DNA from: Ideonella sp. B508-1
GTDB taxonomy: Bacteria; Pseudomonadota; Gammaproteobacteria; Burkholderiales; Burkholderiaceae_C
Reading direction: 5' to 3'
Length of the DNA stretch: 40,780 nucleotides
Assembly: GCF_000333615.1 (NCBI RefSeq)
Contig: NZ_BADL01000106.1
Location: 1 to 40,780, forward strand
Shown here: positions 34,613-40,780 of the stretch, in pieces
How positions within the stretch are numbered: the stretch's first letter is position 1
Layout: every line of letters starts with the position of its first letter
The notes under the pieces: model-generated
Databases searched by the model: none
The model's input: only the letters and a program-made list of their open reading frames with translations
Told to the model about the DNA's origin: nothing
Translations under genes and position numbers: made by a program

Positions 34613-34882
34613 TTAGACCTCCGCCAGTGCGTTGCCGCGGCTGGCGTGCAGCCTGGTTACCAGGGCGCGGATTTCGGCCTCAGTCTTGCCCGCGATGCGC
34701 GCAGCGTTGAGCGCTTCGACTTCGCCGGCAGGCCATCCGACTGCGCGTGCGCCGAGTGAAATGGGCTTGGTCCACAAGCCCTGGGAGATGCGAAGGTAGA
34801 TCGTGGAGCGGGAGTAGCCGGACGCGGCTTCCGCTTGTTTACGCCTGAGGATGATCAGCGCGGTTTGGAGAGATGGAGGCAT
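34613..34882 (-). CDS. AlpA-family helix-turn-helix regulator
   Basis: An 89-residue AlpA/phage-regulatory-type protein, related to excisionase-like MerR-fold DNA-binding proteins. The recognisable core is ILRRKQAEAASGYSRSTIYL, then RISQGLWTKPISLGARAVGW and PAGEVEALNAARIAGKTEAE. In islands and satellites AlpA proteins activate integrase/excision genes or operon transcription. ATG 34882 is selected because AAAGGA lies 8 nt upstream; a 16-codon extension upstream is unlikely. It is the first gene of the minus-strand replication operon, with a 574-bp non-coding region before it. Confidence 0.88.
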   Translation of the reverse strand: MPPSLQTALIILRRKQAEAASGYSRSTIYLRISQGLWTKPISLGARAVGWPAGEVEALNAARIAGKTEAEIRALVTRLHASRGNALAEV

Positions 34883-35456
34883 GGTTTCCTTTGCGTGAGA
34901 TGTGTACACGCGCCGGGCACACGCACCCAACCATTCGCCAAATTCGGCGCATTGGTGTACGCTCGCACTTGTCTACCGTTCAAAGTTGACAAAGCGCCCC
35001 GGCGCTACTCTTGAGAGTCCTCATCGCGTTCCAGGCGTTGAGGACTTTCCCCTTTCTGGGCAACAGAAGTACTGCTCTTCCGAACAGATTGTTTTCTTTG
35101 TCCGTCAAGGTCTTTCGATTATGGCCGCTGCTGAACGTATAAGAACAGCACAGAACGTCTGTAGACTGGAGAGATGGGGCTGCTGGTCCGGTCCTGCTGC
35201 CCTCTCGGCGCCATAGGAAACTACCTGTTCTCGCAGTGAACCAGCCCCTTGCATGATGTGGGCGTAGCCGCTGGTCAGGATCTCATTCACCCCGGTCTGA
35301 GGGGGCTCCTGGTCGCCTTGTCAGTGTGCAATGTGCACGCAGTGCTGGCGCTGGTAATGGGGTCGGCGTAGTTAGGTTGTCTTTGCCGCTCGTCATTAAG
35401 TAGGAAGGCGATCTTGGCAGGGGCATTCGCCTTACACCCCTACACCCCAAACTCGC
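34883..35456. promoter_or_regulatory. Non-coding regulatory region of the element
   Basis: 574 bp between the integrase stop and the AlpA-like start, the least GC-rich stretch of the element, with no credible gene. It contains two dyads: TTGTC (34969-34973) with GACAA (34988-34992), and AGTCCTCA (35016-35023) with TGAGGACT (35039-35046). A minus-strand TTGAAC (about 34977-34982) lies 18 bp from TACACC and could serve as a promoter for the alpA operon. Likely contents are the operon promoter, operators and perhaps the replication origin of the element. Confidence 0.45.
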
Positions 35457-36686
35457 TCAAGCCACCCGTCGAAATCGCCCCAAAAGCACCTTTCCAGCGA
35501 CCTCCGCCGTGGTGTTGGTCAGAAGCTGCTCAATAAAGTCAGCCCAAAACTGCAGCATCTCGCGCCGTTGGGGCTCGTATTCGGCCCGGTTGTAGACCCC
35601 GCGCACGCCGCCAATGGTGTGATTCATCGCTTTTTCCACCACATCTGACGGCCATCCGTTCTCGTGCAGCAGCGTGGAGGCTGTGCGCCGCAGATCGTGC
35701 ACCGTGAAGGCAGGGACGGCTTGCCCCTGCAGTGCCGTTTTCAGCGCCGAGTTGATGGCGTTATGGGCAAATGGCTTGCTCAGGCTGGAGCGCCCCGGCA
35801 TCACCAATTCGCTGCCGCTGGCCAGCTTCTTCAGTTCCTCGAATAGCACGATAGCCTGCCTCGACAGATAGACGATGTGAGGCTTTCCCGTTTTGCTGTT
35901 TTCTACGGGGATGTGCCATTCGGCTTGCTCTAGGTGCACATCCCGCCAGCGTGCCAGCAGCAGTTCAGACTTCCGCACCATCGTCAGCAGAATCAGATGC
36001 AGGCCGATCTTGAACTGGCGCCGAATGTTGGATTCAAAGGCTGCCTGCAGAAAGGCCCGGATTTCATCGGGAGATAGGGCTCGCTCCCGTGGCTTGGCCT
36101 TGTGCACATGGCGCATGGGCAGCGCCAGAACCGGGTTATTTGCGACCAGGCCCGCCGTCATGGCGAAGTCAAAAAGACGCTTCAGCACGCCACGAATTTG
36201 GCCCGCAGCCGCATCAAAGCCTTCGTCCTTCTTTTTCCAAACGATAGCCCGCACATCCTCGGTGGTCACTTCACTGACGGGCTTGGCACCAATGGCGGGG
36301 ACGATGGCCTTGTCAAAGTACCGGCGCGGAATGGTCAAGTCCTTCCGATCCTTGGCAACGATCTCCCGAAAGAACCGCTCCCCGAACTCGGCCACCGTTG
36401 CCTGACTGTCCGCCGCCGCCTTGGCACGCTGCTTTTGATCTGCAGGGGACGTGCCGAGCACCACTAGTTGCGCGGCCTCATCTCGCTTGAGGCGTGCGTT
36501 TTTCAGCGTCAGTGCCGGGTACTTGCCGAGGGTCAGCTTCTCCTGCTTGCCGTTCAAGCGGTAGCGGTAGCGCCACACCATGCCCCCGGTGGGGAAGACC
36601 TCCACATAAAGCCCACGGTCATCGGCCACCGTGTAGGTCTTCTCCCTGGGCTTCAATGCCTTGAGGGCTGCGTCTGTCAGTGCCAT
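35457..36686 (-). CDS. int: Tyrosine integrase of the element (DUF4102-type)
   Basis: A 409-residue P4-type tyrosine recombinase that would catalyse integration at the mnmE 3' end. The N-terminal DUF4102 domain is MALTDAALKALKPREKTYTV, then GLYVEVFPTGGMVWRYRYRL. A SAM-like core-binding domain follows, then the catalytic domain with Arg in LLTMVRKSELLLARW, His-x-x-Arg in FTVHDLRRTASTLLHE, His in MNHTIGGVRG and nucleophile Tyr in GVYNRAEYEPQRREML. All catalytic residues are intact, so it should be active. The start at ATG 36686 begins the conserved domain; 14 upstream codons are open. A terminator upstream (36803-36829) separates it from mnmE. Confidence 0.94.
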   Translation of the reverse strand: MALTDAALKALKPREKTYTVADDRGLYVEVFPTGGMVWRYRYRLNGKQEKLTLGKYPALTLKNARLKRDEAAQLVVLGTSPADQKQRAKAAADSQATVAEFGERFFREIVAKDRKDLTIPRRYFDKAIVPAIGAKPVSEVTTEDVRAIVWKKKDEGFDAAAGQIRGVLKRLFDFAMTAGLVANNPVLALPMRHVHKAKPRERALSPDEIRAFLQAAFESNIRRQFKIGLHLILLTMVRKSELLLARWRDVHLEQAEWHIPVENSKTGKPHIVYLSRQAIVLFEELKKLASGSELVMPGRSSLSKPFAHNAINSALKTALQGQAVPAFTVHDLRRTASTLLHENGWPSDVVEKAMNHTIGGVRGVYNRAEYEPQRREMLQFWADFIEQLLTNTTAEVAGKVLLGRFRRVA

Positions 36687-36720
36687 GTCTGCCTCACCTG
36701 TGTCCATGTAGCGCAAGCAA

Positions 36721-36758
36721 AAGTCCAAGAATGGCCTCTTGGACTCACTCTTGGACTC
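36721..36758 (+). repeat. Paired CTTGGACTC repeats, right end (putative integrase arm sites)
   Basis: CTTGGACTC occurs at 36738-36746 and 36750-36758 (3-nt gap, identical layout to the left end), plus an inverted near-copy AAGTCCAAG at 36721-36729. They lie between the integrase start and the right attachment repeat. Confidence 0.72.
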
Positions 36759-36790
36759 AACAAGTGTCGGCTCTTTTGAGGTCTGGCGAA

Positions 36791-36867
36791 ACCTCTTAGG
36801 AACAAAAAAGCCCGCTGCTACGCGGGCTTATGGCCGTCTCTCGGACGTTGATAGACCTCTCAGGAAC
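36791..36867 (+). repeat. 13-bp direct repeat pair next to the right attachment site
   Basis: ACCTCTTAGGAAC (36791-36803) and ACCTCTCAGGAAC (36855-36867) match at 12 of 13 positions, 64 bp apart. Their place between the attachment core and the arm sites suggests a second class of protein-binding site (excisionase or integrase). Confidence 0.5.
36803..36829 (-). terminator. Rho-independent terminator between mnmE and integrase
   Basis: Stem AAGCCCGC (36808-36815) and GCGGGCTT (36822-36829), 6-nt loop. On the minus strand it is followed by TTTTTTG. It would stop mnmE transcripts before the integrase gene. Confidence 0.88.
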
Positions 36868-36872
36868 TCACT

Positions 36873-36890
36873 CTATTTTCCGATGCAGAA
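36873..36890 (-). repeat. Right attachment repeat, forming the current mnmE 3' end
   Basis: Minus strand TTCTGCATCGGAAAATAG, encoding FCIGK and the mnmE stop. It is the element-side copy that rebuilds mnmE after integration; partner at 32052-32069. Confidence 0.88.
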
Positions 36891-38279
36891 GCGGCTGAAG
36901 ATTTCGCCCAGCAGATCGTCGGCGCTGAAGCGGCCGGTGATCTGCTGCAGGGCCTCGTGCGCCAGGCGCAGCTCTTCGGCCAGCAGGTCCAGCGCGGCAT
37001 CGGCCTGGTCGGCGTGCGCGGCCGCCAGCGCCAGGTGCTCGGCCGCTTCGCGCAGGGCCTGCACATGGCGGGTGCGGGCGATGTAGACGCCCTCGGGCGC
37101 GGCCTGCCAGCCGGCACGCTGCAGCAGCAGCTGGCGCAGCGCGTCCAGGCCCTGGCCGGTGCGGGCGGAGATGACGATGGCCGTCTCGCCTTCGGGGTGG
37201 TCGGCCAGCGCCTGGCTGCCGCTGTCGGCCTTGTTGAAGACCTGGATCCGGCGCGCCGGATCCACGCCCTGCAGCTTCTGGGCGATCAGCGCATCGGCGG
37301 CCTGGTAATCGGCGTCGCGCAGGCGGGTCAGGTCGTGCAGGAAGAGCACCGCGTCGGCGCTGGCGATGGATTCCCAGCTGCGCGCCATGCCGATGCGTTC
37401 CACCTCGTCGCTGGCGGCCGCGTCCTCGCGCAGGCCGGCGGTGTCGGTGATGTGGATGGGCACGCCCTCGATCTGGATCGTCTCGCTGACCCGGTCGCGC
37501 GTGGTGCCGGCAATGGGCGTGACGATGGCCAGCTCGGCGCCGGCCAGGGCGTTGAGCAGCGAGCTCTTGCCCACATTGGGCTGGCCGGCCAACACCACCC
37601 GCAGGCCCTCGCGCAGCAGCGCGCCCTGGCGGGCCCGGCCCAGCACGGCGTCCACCGCGGCCTGGATGGCGCGCAGCTTGCCGCGCGCATCGGCTTTCTC
37701 CAGAAAGTCGATCTCTTCCTCGGGGAAGTCCAGCGTGGCCTCCACCAGCATGCGCAGGGTGACGATGCGCTCGGCCAGGGCCTCGATCTCCTGCGAGAAG
37801 GCCCCGGCCAGCGAGCGGGTGGCGCTGCGCGCGGCGGCCTCGGTGCTGGCATCGATCAAATCGGCCACCGCCTCGGCCTGGGCCAGGTCCAGCTTGTCGT
37901 TCAGAAAGGCGCGCTGGGTGAACTCGCCCGGCTCGGCCAGGCGCAACGGCCAGCCCAGCGCGGCACCTGCGCCCAGGCAACGGGCCAGCAGCAGCTGCAG
38001 CACCACCGGGCCGCCATGGGCCTGCAGCTCCAGCACGTCCTCGCCGGTGTAGCTGTGCGGGGCCGGAAAGTAGAGCGCCAGGCCATGGTCGATCAGGGCG
38101 CCGTCGGCCTCGCGGAAGGGGCCGTACAGCGCATGGCGCGGCGTCGGCACCTGGCCCAGCAGGGCCTGGGCCAGGGGTTTCAGGTCCGGCCCGGAGACGC
38201 GGACGATGCCCACTGCCCCGCGCCCGGGGGCGGTGGCGATGGCGACGATGGGATCCTGGTGGCGACCGAGCAGCAACAT
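36873..38279 (-). CDS. mnmE: tRNA modification GTPase MnmE
   Basis: With MnmG (GidA), MnmE installs the 5-(carboxymethyl)aminomethyl group on U34 of certain tRNAs. The 468-residue protein has the N-terminal tetrahydrofolate-binding domain ([20 protein letters not shown], then [20 protein letters not shown]), a helical domain, an inserted G domain from about residue 220 to 390 with G1 [10 protein letters not shown]2 GTTRD, G3 DTAGLRE and G4 NKAD, and the C-terminal FCIGK whose Cys is catalytically essential. The last six codons were replaced by the integrated element without changing the protein. ATG 38279 is preferred; a 40-codon upstream extension is Pro/Gly-rich and not family-like. yidC lies upstream, 249 bp away. 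Confidence 0.97.
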   Translation of the reverse strand: MLLLGRHQDPIVAIATAPGRGAVGIVRVSGPDLKPLAQALLGQVPTPRHALYGPFREADGALIDHGLALYFPAPHSYTGEDVLELQAHGGPVVLQLLLARCLGAGAALGWPLRLAEPGEFTQRAFLNDKLDLAQAEAVADLIDASTEAAARSATRSLAGAFSQEIEALAERIVTLRMLVEATLDFPEEEIDFLEKADARGKLRAIQAAVDAVLGRARQGALLREGLRVVLAGQPNVGKSSLLNALAGAELAIVTPIAGTTRDRVSETIQIEGVPIHITDTAGLREDAAASDEVERIGMARSWESIASADAVLFLHDLTRLRDADYQAADALIAQKLQGVDPARRIQVFNKADSGSQALADHPEGETAIVISARTGQGLDALRQLLLQRAGWQAAPEGVYIARTRHVQALREAAEHLALAAAHADQADAALDLLAEELRLAHEALQQITGRFSADDLLGEIFSRFCIGK

Positions 38280-38455
38280 GCCTGCATTGTCGGGCAGCCC
38301 GCCAGGCGGTGTTGGCGCGGGGGGCGGGCCGCGCTCGCCGTCACCGGCTCCCGCGTCACCCTGTGCACGAACCCCACGTGACAAGAACGTGTGGTTCACC
38401 CCCGCCCCCGTGATATCGGGCGCCGGCAGGGGTGTTTCTATTCGTAAAAACCACG

Positions 38456-38487
38456 ACGCCCCGGGGACGTGACGTCCGCCGGGGCGT
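38456..38487 (-). terminator. Terminator after yidC
   Basis: A long hairpin with outer stem ACGCCCCGG / CCGGGGCGT and inner stem GGACG / CGTCC. On the minus strand it is followed by CGTGGTTTTTAC. The rest of the 249-bp gap between mnmE and yidC (38280-38528) shows no gene. Confidence 0.75.
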
Positions 38488-38528
38488 TCTTTCGAGCGGA
38501 TTCCAGACAGAACCCGCTCAGGCGGGCG

Positions 38529-40181
38529 TCAGAGCACGCCCATGCGCTTGTTGATGACGTACTGCTGGGCGATGGACAGCAGGTTGTTCGTCAGCCAGTA
38601 CAGCACCAGGCCGGACGGGAAGAAGAAGAACATGAAGCTGAAGGCCAGCGGCATGATCCACATCATCTTCTGCTGCATGGGGTCGGCCTGCTTGGGCGAG
38701 AGCCAGACCTGCAGCAGGCTGGACATGGTCATCAGCACCGGCAGGATGAACAGCGGGTCCTTGGCCGACAGGTCGGTGATCCAGCCGATCCAGGGCGCGC
38801 CGCGCATCTCGACGGTGGACATCAGCACCCAGTACAGCGCCATGAAGAAGGGCATCTGGATGAAGATCGGCAGGCAGCCACCCAGCGGGTTGACCTTCTC
38901 CTCGCGGTAGATGCGCATCATCTCCTGCTGCATCTCCTGCGGCTTGTCCTTCAGGCGCTCGCGCAGTTCCATGATGCGCGGGTTGACCGCCTTCATCTTG
39001 GCCATCGACTTGTAGGCGTTGGCATTGAGCCAGTAGAAGGCGGCCTTGAGCAGCACCACCAGCAGGATGATGGACCAGCCCCAGTTGCCGATGAGCTTGT
39101 GGATGTGGTCCAGCACCCAGAACAGGGGCTCGGCCAGCACCTTGAACCAGCCGTAGTCCTTCACCAGTTCCAGGCCCGGGGCCAGGGTGGCGAGCTTCTT
39201 CTCTTCCTGCGGGCCGACGAACAGAGTGGCGTCGCTGGTTTCGGTGGCGCCCGGTGCCACGGCGGCCAGCGGCTGCACCAGGGCCACGGTGAAGAGGTCC
39301 GGACCGATCTTGGTGGTGCGGAATTCGCGCGGCGAGCCGTCCTTCACCAGCCAGGCGGTGGCGAAGTAGTGCTGGACCATGGCAATCCAGCCGTCGTTGG
39401 CCTTCTGCACATGCAGCGGCGAATCACCCGGCTGGTGCTTGGCGATGGCCTCGAACTTGACCTTCTCGTAGTGCTTCTCGTTGGTGTAGACGGCCGGGCC
39501 GGTGAAGGTGCTGTAGAAGGACGAGGTGACGCCCGGGGCCTTGTCGTCGCGCTGCAGCTGCAGGTAGAGCTGAGGCTGCAGCGGGGTGGTGCCGACGTTG
39601 GTGAGGGCGTGCTTCACATCCACGGTGTACTGGCCGCGGTGGAAGGTGTAGGTCTTGACCAGCTTGGCGCCACCCACCTCGGGCGATTCGAAGCGCACGG
39701 TCAGGGTGTCCTGGCCATCCTTCAGATCGCGCTCGCCCGGCACCGCGCTCATCAGCGTCAGGTGGGTGGGCAGCGGCGTGGCCGCGGCGCTGATGTAGCC
39801 GGTCTGAGCTTCATAGCGGTGGCCCGTCTCGTCCAGCACCAGCATGGGCTGCTGGGGATCCACATCGCTCTTGTACTTGTTCAGAGCCACCCGGCGGATG
39901 GTGCCGCCCAAGGTGTCAAAGGTGGCCGTCATCACATCGGTGTGGACGGTGAAGGTCTCGCTCTGGACGGGCGCGGGGGCCGAGGCGCCCGCCACGGCCG
40001 GCGCGGCGCCCGTGGCCGCCGCCGAGGGTACGCCGTCGTTGCCGGACGCCGCCGCGGAGGCCGCCGGCACCGGGCCACCGAACAGGGTGGGCTGGCCGTT
40101 GTGGCGGCTCCACGCGTCCCACAGCAGGACGAGCGACATGGTGAACACCACCCACAGCAGGGTGCGGCGCATATCGGTCAT
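38529..40181 (-). CDS. yidC: Membrane protein insertase YidC
   Basis: YidC inserts and folds inner-membrane proteins, alone or with SecYEG. The 550-residue protein has an N-terminal membrane anchor (LLWVVFTMSLVLLWDAW), an Ala/Pro/Ser linker and a large periplasmic P1 beta-supersandwich domain (about residues 85-350). The conserved core follows, with FWVLDHIHKLIGNWGWSIIL, the cytoplasmic hairpin loop with its Met-rich KPQEMQQEMMRIYREEKVNP, GGCLPIFIQMPFFMALYWVL, FILPVLMTMSSLLQVWLSP, and YWLTNNLLSIAQQYVINKR at the end. The start ATG overlaps the yidD stop as ATGA. The order rnpA-yidD-yidC-mnmE is the standard origin-proximal cluster. Confidence 0.97.
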   Translation of the reverse strand: MTDMRRTLLWVVFTMSLVLLWDAWSRHNGQPTLFGGPVPAASAAASGNDGVPSAAATGAAPAVAGASAPAPVQSETFTVHTDVMTATFDTLGGTIRRVALNKYKSDVDPQQPMLVLDETGHRYEAQTGYISAAATPLPTHLTLMSAVPGERDLKDGQDTLTVRFESPEVGGAKLVKTYTFHRGQYTVDVKHALTNVGTTPLQPQLYLQLQRDDKAPGVTSSFYSTFTGPAVYTNEKHYEKVKFEAIAKHQPGDSPLHVQKANDGWIAMVQHYFATAWLVKDGSPREFRTTKIGPDLFTVALVQPLAAVAPGATETSDATLFVGPQEEKKLATLAPGLELVKDYGWFKVLAEPLFWVLDHIHKLIGNWGWSIILLVVLLKAAFYWLNANAYKSMAKMKAVNPRIMELRERLKDKPQEMQQEMMRIYREEKVNPLGGCLPIFIQMPFFMALYWVLMSTVEMRGAPWIGWITDLSAKDPLFILPVLMTMSSLLQVWLSPKQADPMQQKMMWIMPLAFSFMFFFFPSGLVLYWLTNNLLSIAQQYVINKRMGVL

Positions 40182-40573
40182 GAGGATGGCCTGGAAGAAG
40201 TCAGGGGAACGATGGTGGCCGGCTCGACTGACGCGGTCGTGTCAGTCGGGTTGACGGCCCCGGAAGAGGCCACCGGGACGGTGGCGCCAGGCAGCAGATG
40301 CCGGAACAAGCGGGGGCGCTCGACGGGCACGTGATCGCAGCCGCCGGTGCACCAGGGCGCGCAGCGCGCGATGCGCACCGCCGCCAGGTAGCTGCCGGCC
40401 GCAGCGCCGTGGCGCTCCAGCGCCTCGAGCGCATAGCGCGAGCAGGTGGGCTCGAAACGGCACTGGTTGCCCAGCCAGGGGCTCAGCAGCAGGCGGTAGC
40501 CCCGTACGCCGGCCTGCAGCAGCAGCCGGGGCAGCAGACGCAGGACATGGAGCGGGTGCGCAGGGCGGGACAT
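40178..40573 (-). CDS. yidD: Membrane protein insertion efficiency factor YidD
   Basis: A small membrane-associated protein that aids YidC-dependent insertion. The family core is at residues 13-83: an amphipathic helix, GYRLLLSPWLGNQCRFEPTC, SRYALEALERHGAAAGSYLA and RCAPWCTGGCDHVP. The usual family ending is Gly-(Tyr/Leu/Phe)-Asp-Pro-Val-Pro; here it reads GCDHVP, with two extra cysteines. The protein is 131 residues because of a Ser/Thr/Val-rich tail of about 48 residues not typical of the family. It starts 9 bp after the rnpA stop and overlaps yidC as ATGA. Confidence 0.92.
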   Translation of the reverse strand: MSRPAHPLHVLRLLPRLLLQAGVRGYRLLLSPWLGNQCRFEPTCSRYALEALERHGAAAGSYLAAVRIARCAPWCTGGCDHVPVERPRLFRHLLPGATVPVASSGAVNPTDTTASVEPATIVPLTSSRPSS

Positions 40574-40582
40574 GGCGACGCT

Positions 40583-40780
40583 TCAGGCCTTGCCGGCCTT
40601 GGCGGCCTTGCCGCGCGGACGCAGGCGACCACCACCATCGGCCGGCAGGGGCTGGCGGATGGCGCGGTCGAACAGCGTTTCCATCTAGGCGTGGGTCGCC
40701 TCGCGCAGGGTGTCCGACGCGGGGCTAAGGGACTGCGCACGATCGAAGGGCGCACGCAGACGCACCACCCACATGCCGCC
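40583..40780 (-). CDS. rnpA: Ribonuclease P protein component RnpA, 3' part, with an in-frame amber codon
   Basis: Continuing the minus strand from the window edge, the frame reads MWVVRLRAPFDRAQSLSPAS, then DTLREATHA, TAG (40685-40687), then METLFDRAIRQPLPADGGG and ends KAAKAGKA with TGA at 40583-40585, 9 bp before yidD. The residues on both sides of the TAG fit the C-terminal helix of RnpA, where Glu is expected (GAG to TAG by one substitution). If the stop is real, the protein loses about 34 residues, mostly a helix end and a basic low-complexity tail. The RNR motif and start lie outside the window. RnpA is the protein cofactor of the tRNA 5'-processing ribozyme. Confidence 0.75.

Larger units (their letters stand above)
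32052..36890. mobile_element. Integrative element inserted at the 3' end of mnmE
   Basis: The element extends from an 18-bp repeat at 32052-32069 to its partner at 36873-36890, the last 18 bp of mnmE including its stop. All genes are on the minus strand: integrase, AlpA-like regulator, a 43-aa ORF, CHC2 zinc-finger protein, RepA-like ATPase, TubC-docking-like protein and a 61-aa CxxC protein. Base composition is visibly less GC-rich than the flanks. There are no transposases, conjugation, capsid, terminase, resistance or toxin-antitoxin genes that I recognise. The replication gene set plus int and alpA resembles a reduced phage-satellite-like or replicating integrative island. Confidence 0.88.

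Noticed and set aside
34902-35216. 104-codon plus-strand ORF in the element's non-coding region
   Set aside because: It runs through the putative alpA promoter and both dyads; composition is random and there is no Shine-Dalgarno.
35105-35290. 61-codon minus-strand ORF between integrase and alpA-like gene
   Set aside because: GTG start without a ribosome site, no similarity, and it does not join the overlapping operon.

Overview
The window comes from a very GC-rich beta-proteobacterium, most likely order Burkholderiales (Rubrivivax/Leptothrix/Ideonella-like). The evidence is the near-universal G/C at third codon positions and several typical blocks: argS-SPOR-dsbA, lptA-lptB-rpoN, kdsD-kdsC-lptC, and mnmE-yidC-yidD-rnpA. 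The last block normally lies next to rpmH-dnaA, so the right edge is probably close to the replication origin. Species assignment is inference.

Layout. 1-3.4 kb: 3' part of rsmE, a YidB-like protein, a chemoreceptor and a small TonB-C-terminal-domain protein. 3.4-10.9 kb (minus strand): argS, SPOR protein, dsbA, then lptA, lptB, rpoN and a THUMP RNA methyltransferase, many joined by 4-nt ATGA overlaps. 11-14.6 kb: a Ser/Thr kinase fused to a cyclic-nucleotide-binding domain, a PsiF protein, a phasin-like protein, a cell-wall amidase and an LprI-like protein. 14.6-18.6 kb: a LysR regulator divergent from an L-2-haloacid dehalogenase followed by malate synthase G. 18.6-23.8 kb: TauE exporter, GMC oxidoreductase with divergent LysR, MarC protein, and a glycine-rich RRM RNA-binding protein with a long leader. 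23.8-29.4 kb: lptC (frameshifted as sequenced), kdsC, kdsD, a KefB-type antiporter, apt and a lone cyclic-nucleotide-binding protein. 29.5-31.9 kb: an MFS transporter with a frameshift and a VirK/YbjX protein. 32.05-36.89 kb: a small integrative element. 36.9-40.8 kb: mnmE, yidC, yidD and the 3' part of rnpA.

The most interesting region is the 4.8-kb element inserted exactly at the 3' end of mnmE. It is bounded by imperfect 18-bp repeats, each encoding the MnmE C-terminus FCIGK plus a stop. This is the type of site used by SGI1-family islands. Paired CTTGGACTC repeats inside both ends look like integrase arm sites. The element carries a tyrosine integrase, an AlpA-type regulator and a compact overlapping operon: a 43-residue ORF, a CHC2 zinc-finger primase-like protein, a RepA-like ATPase, a TubC-docking-like Cys-rich protein and a small CxxC protein. 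It has no recognisable cargo or packaging genes and resembles a minimal phage-satellite or replicating-island core.

Other points. The canonical order kdsD-kdsC-lptC-lptA-lptB-rpoN is split by a 16-kb block, and deleting 7.6-23.8 kb would restore it. lptC needs four single-base insertions within about 80 bp to read through. The MFS gene needs one base removed. rnpA has an in-frame amber codon. These may be local sequence errors or real decay; the sequence alone does not decide.
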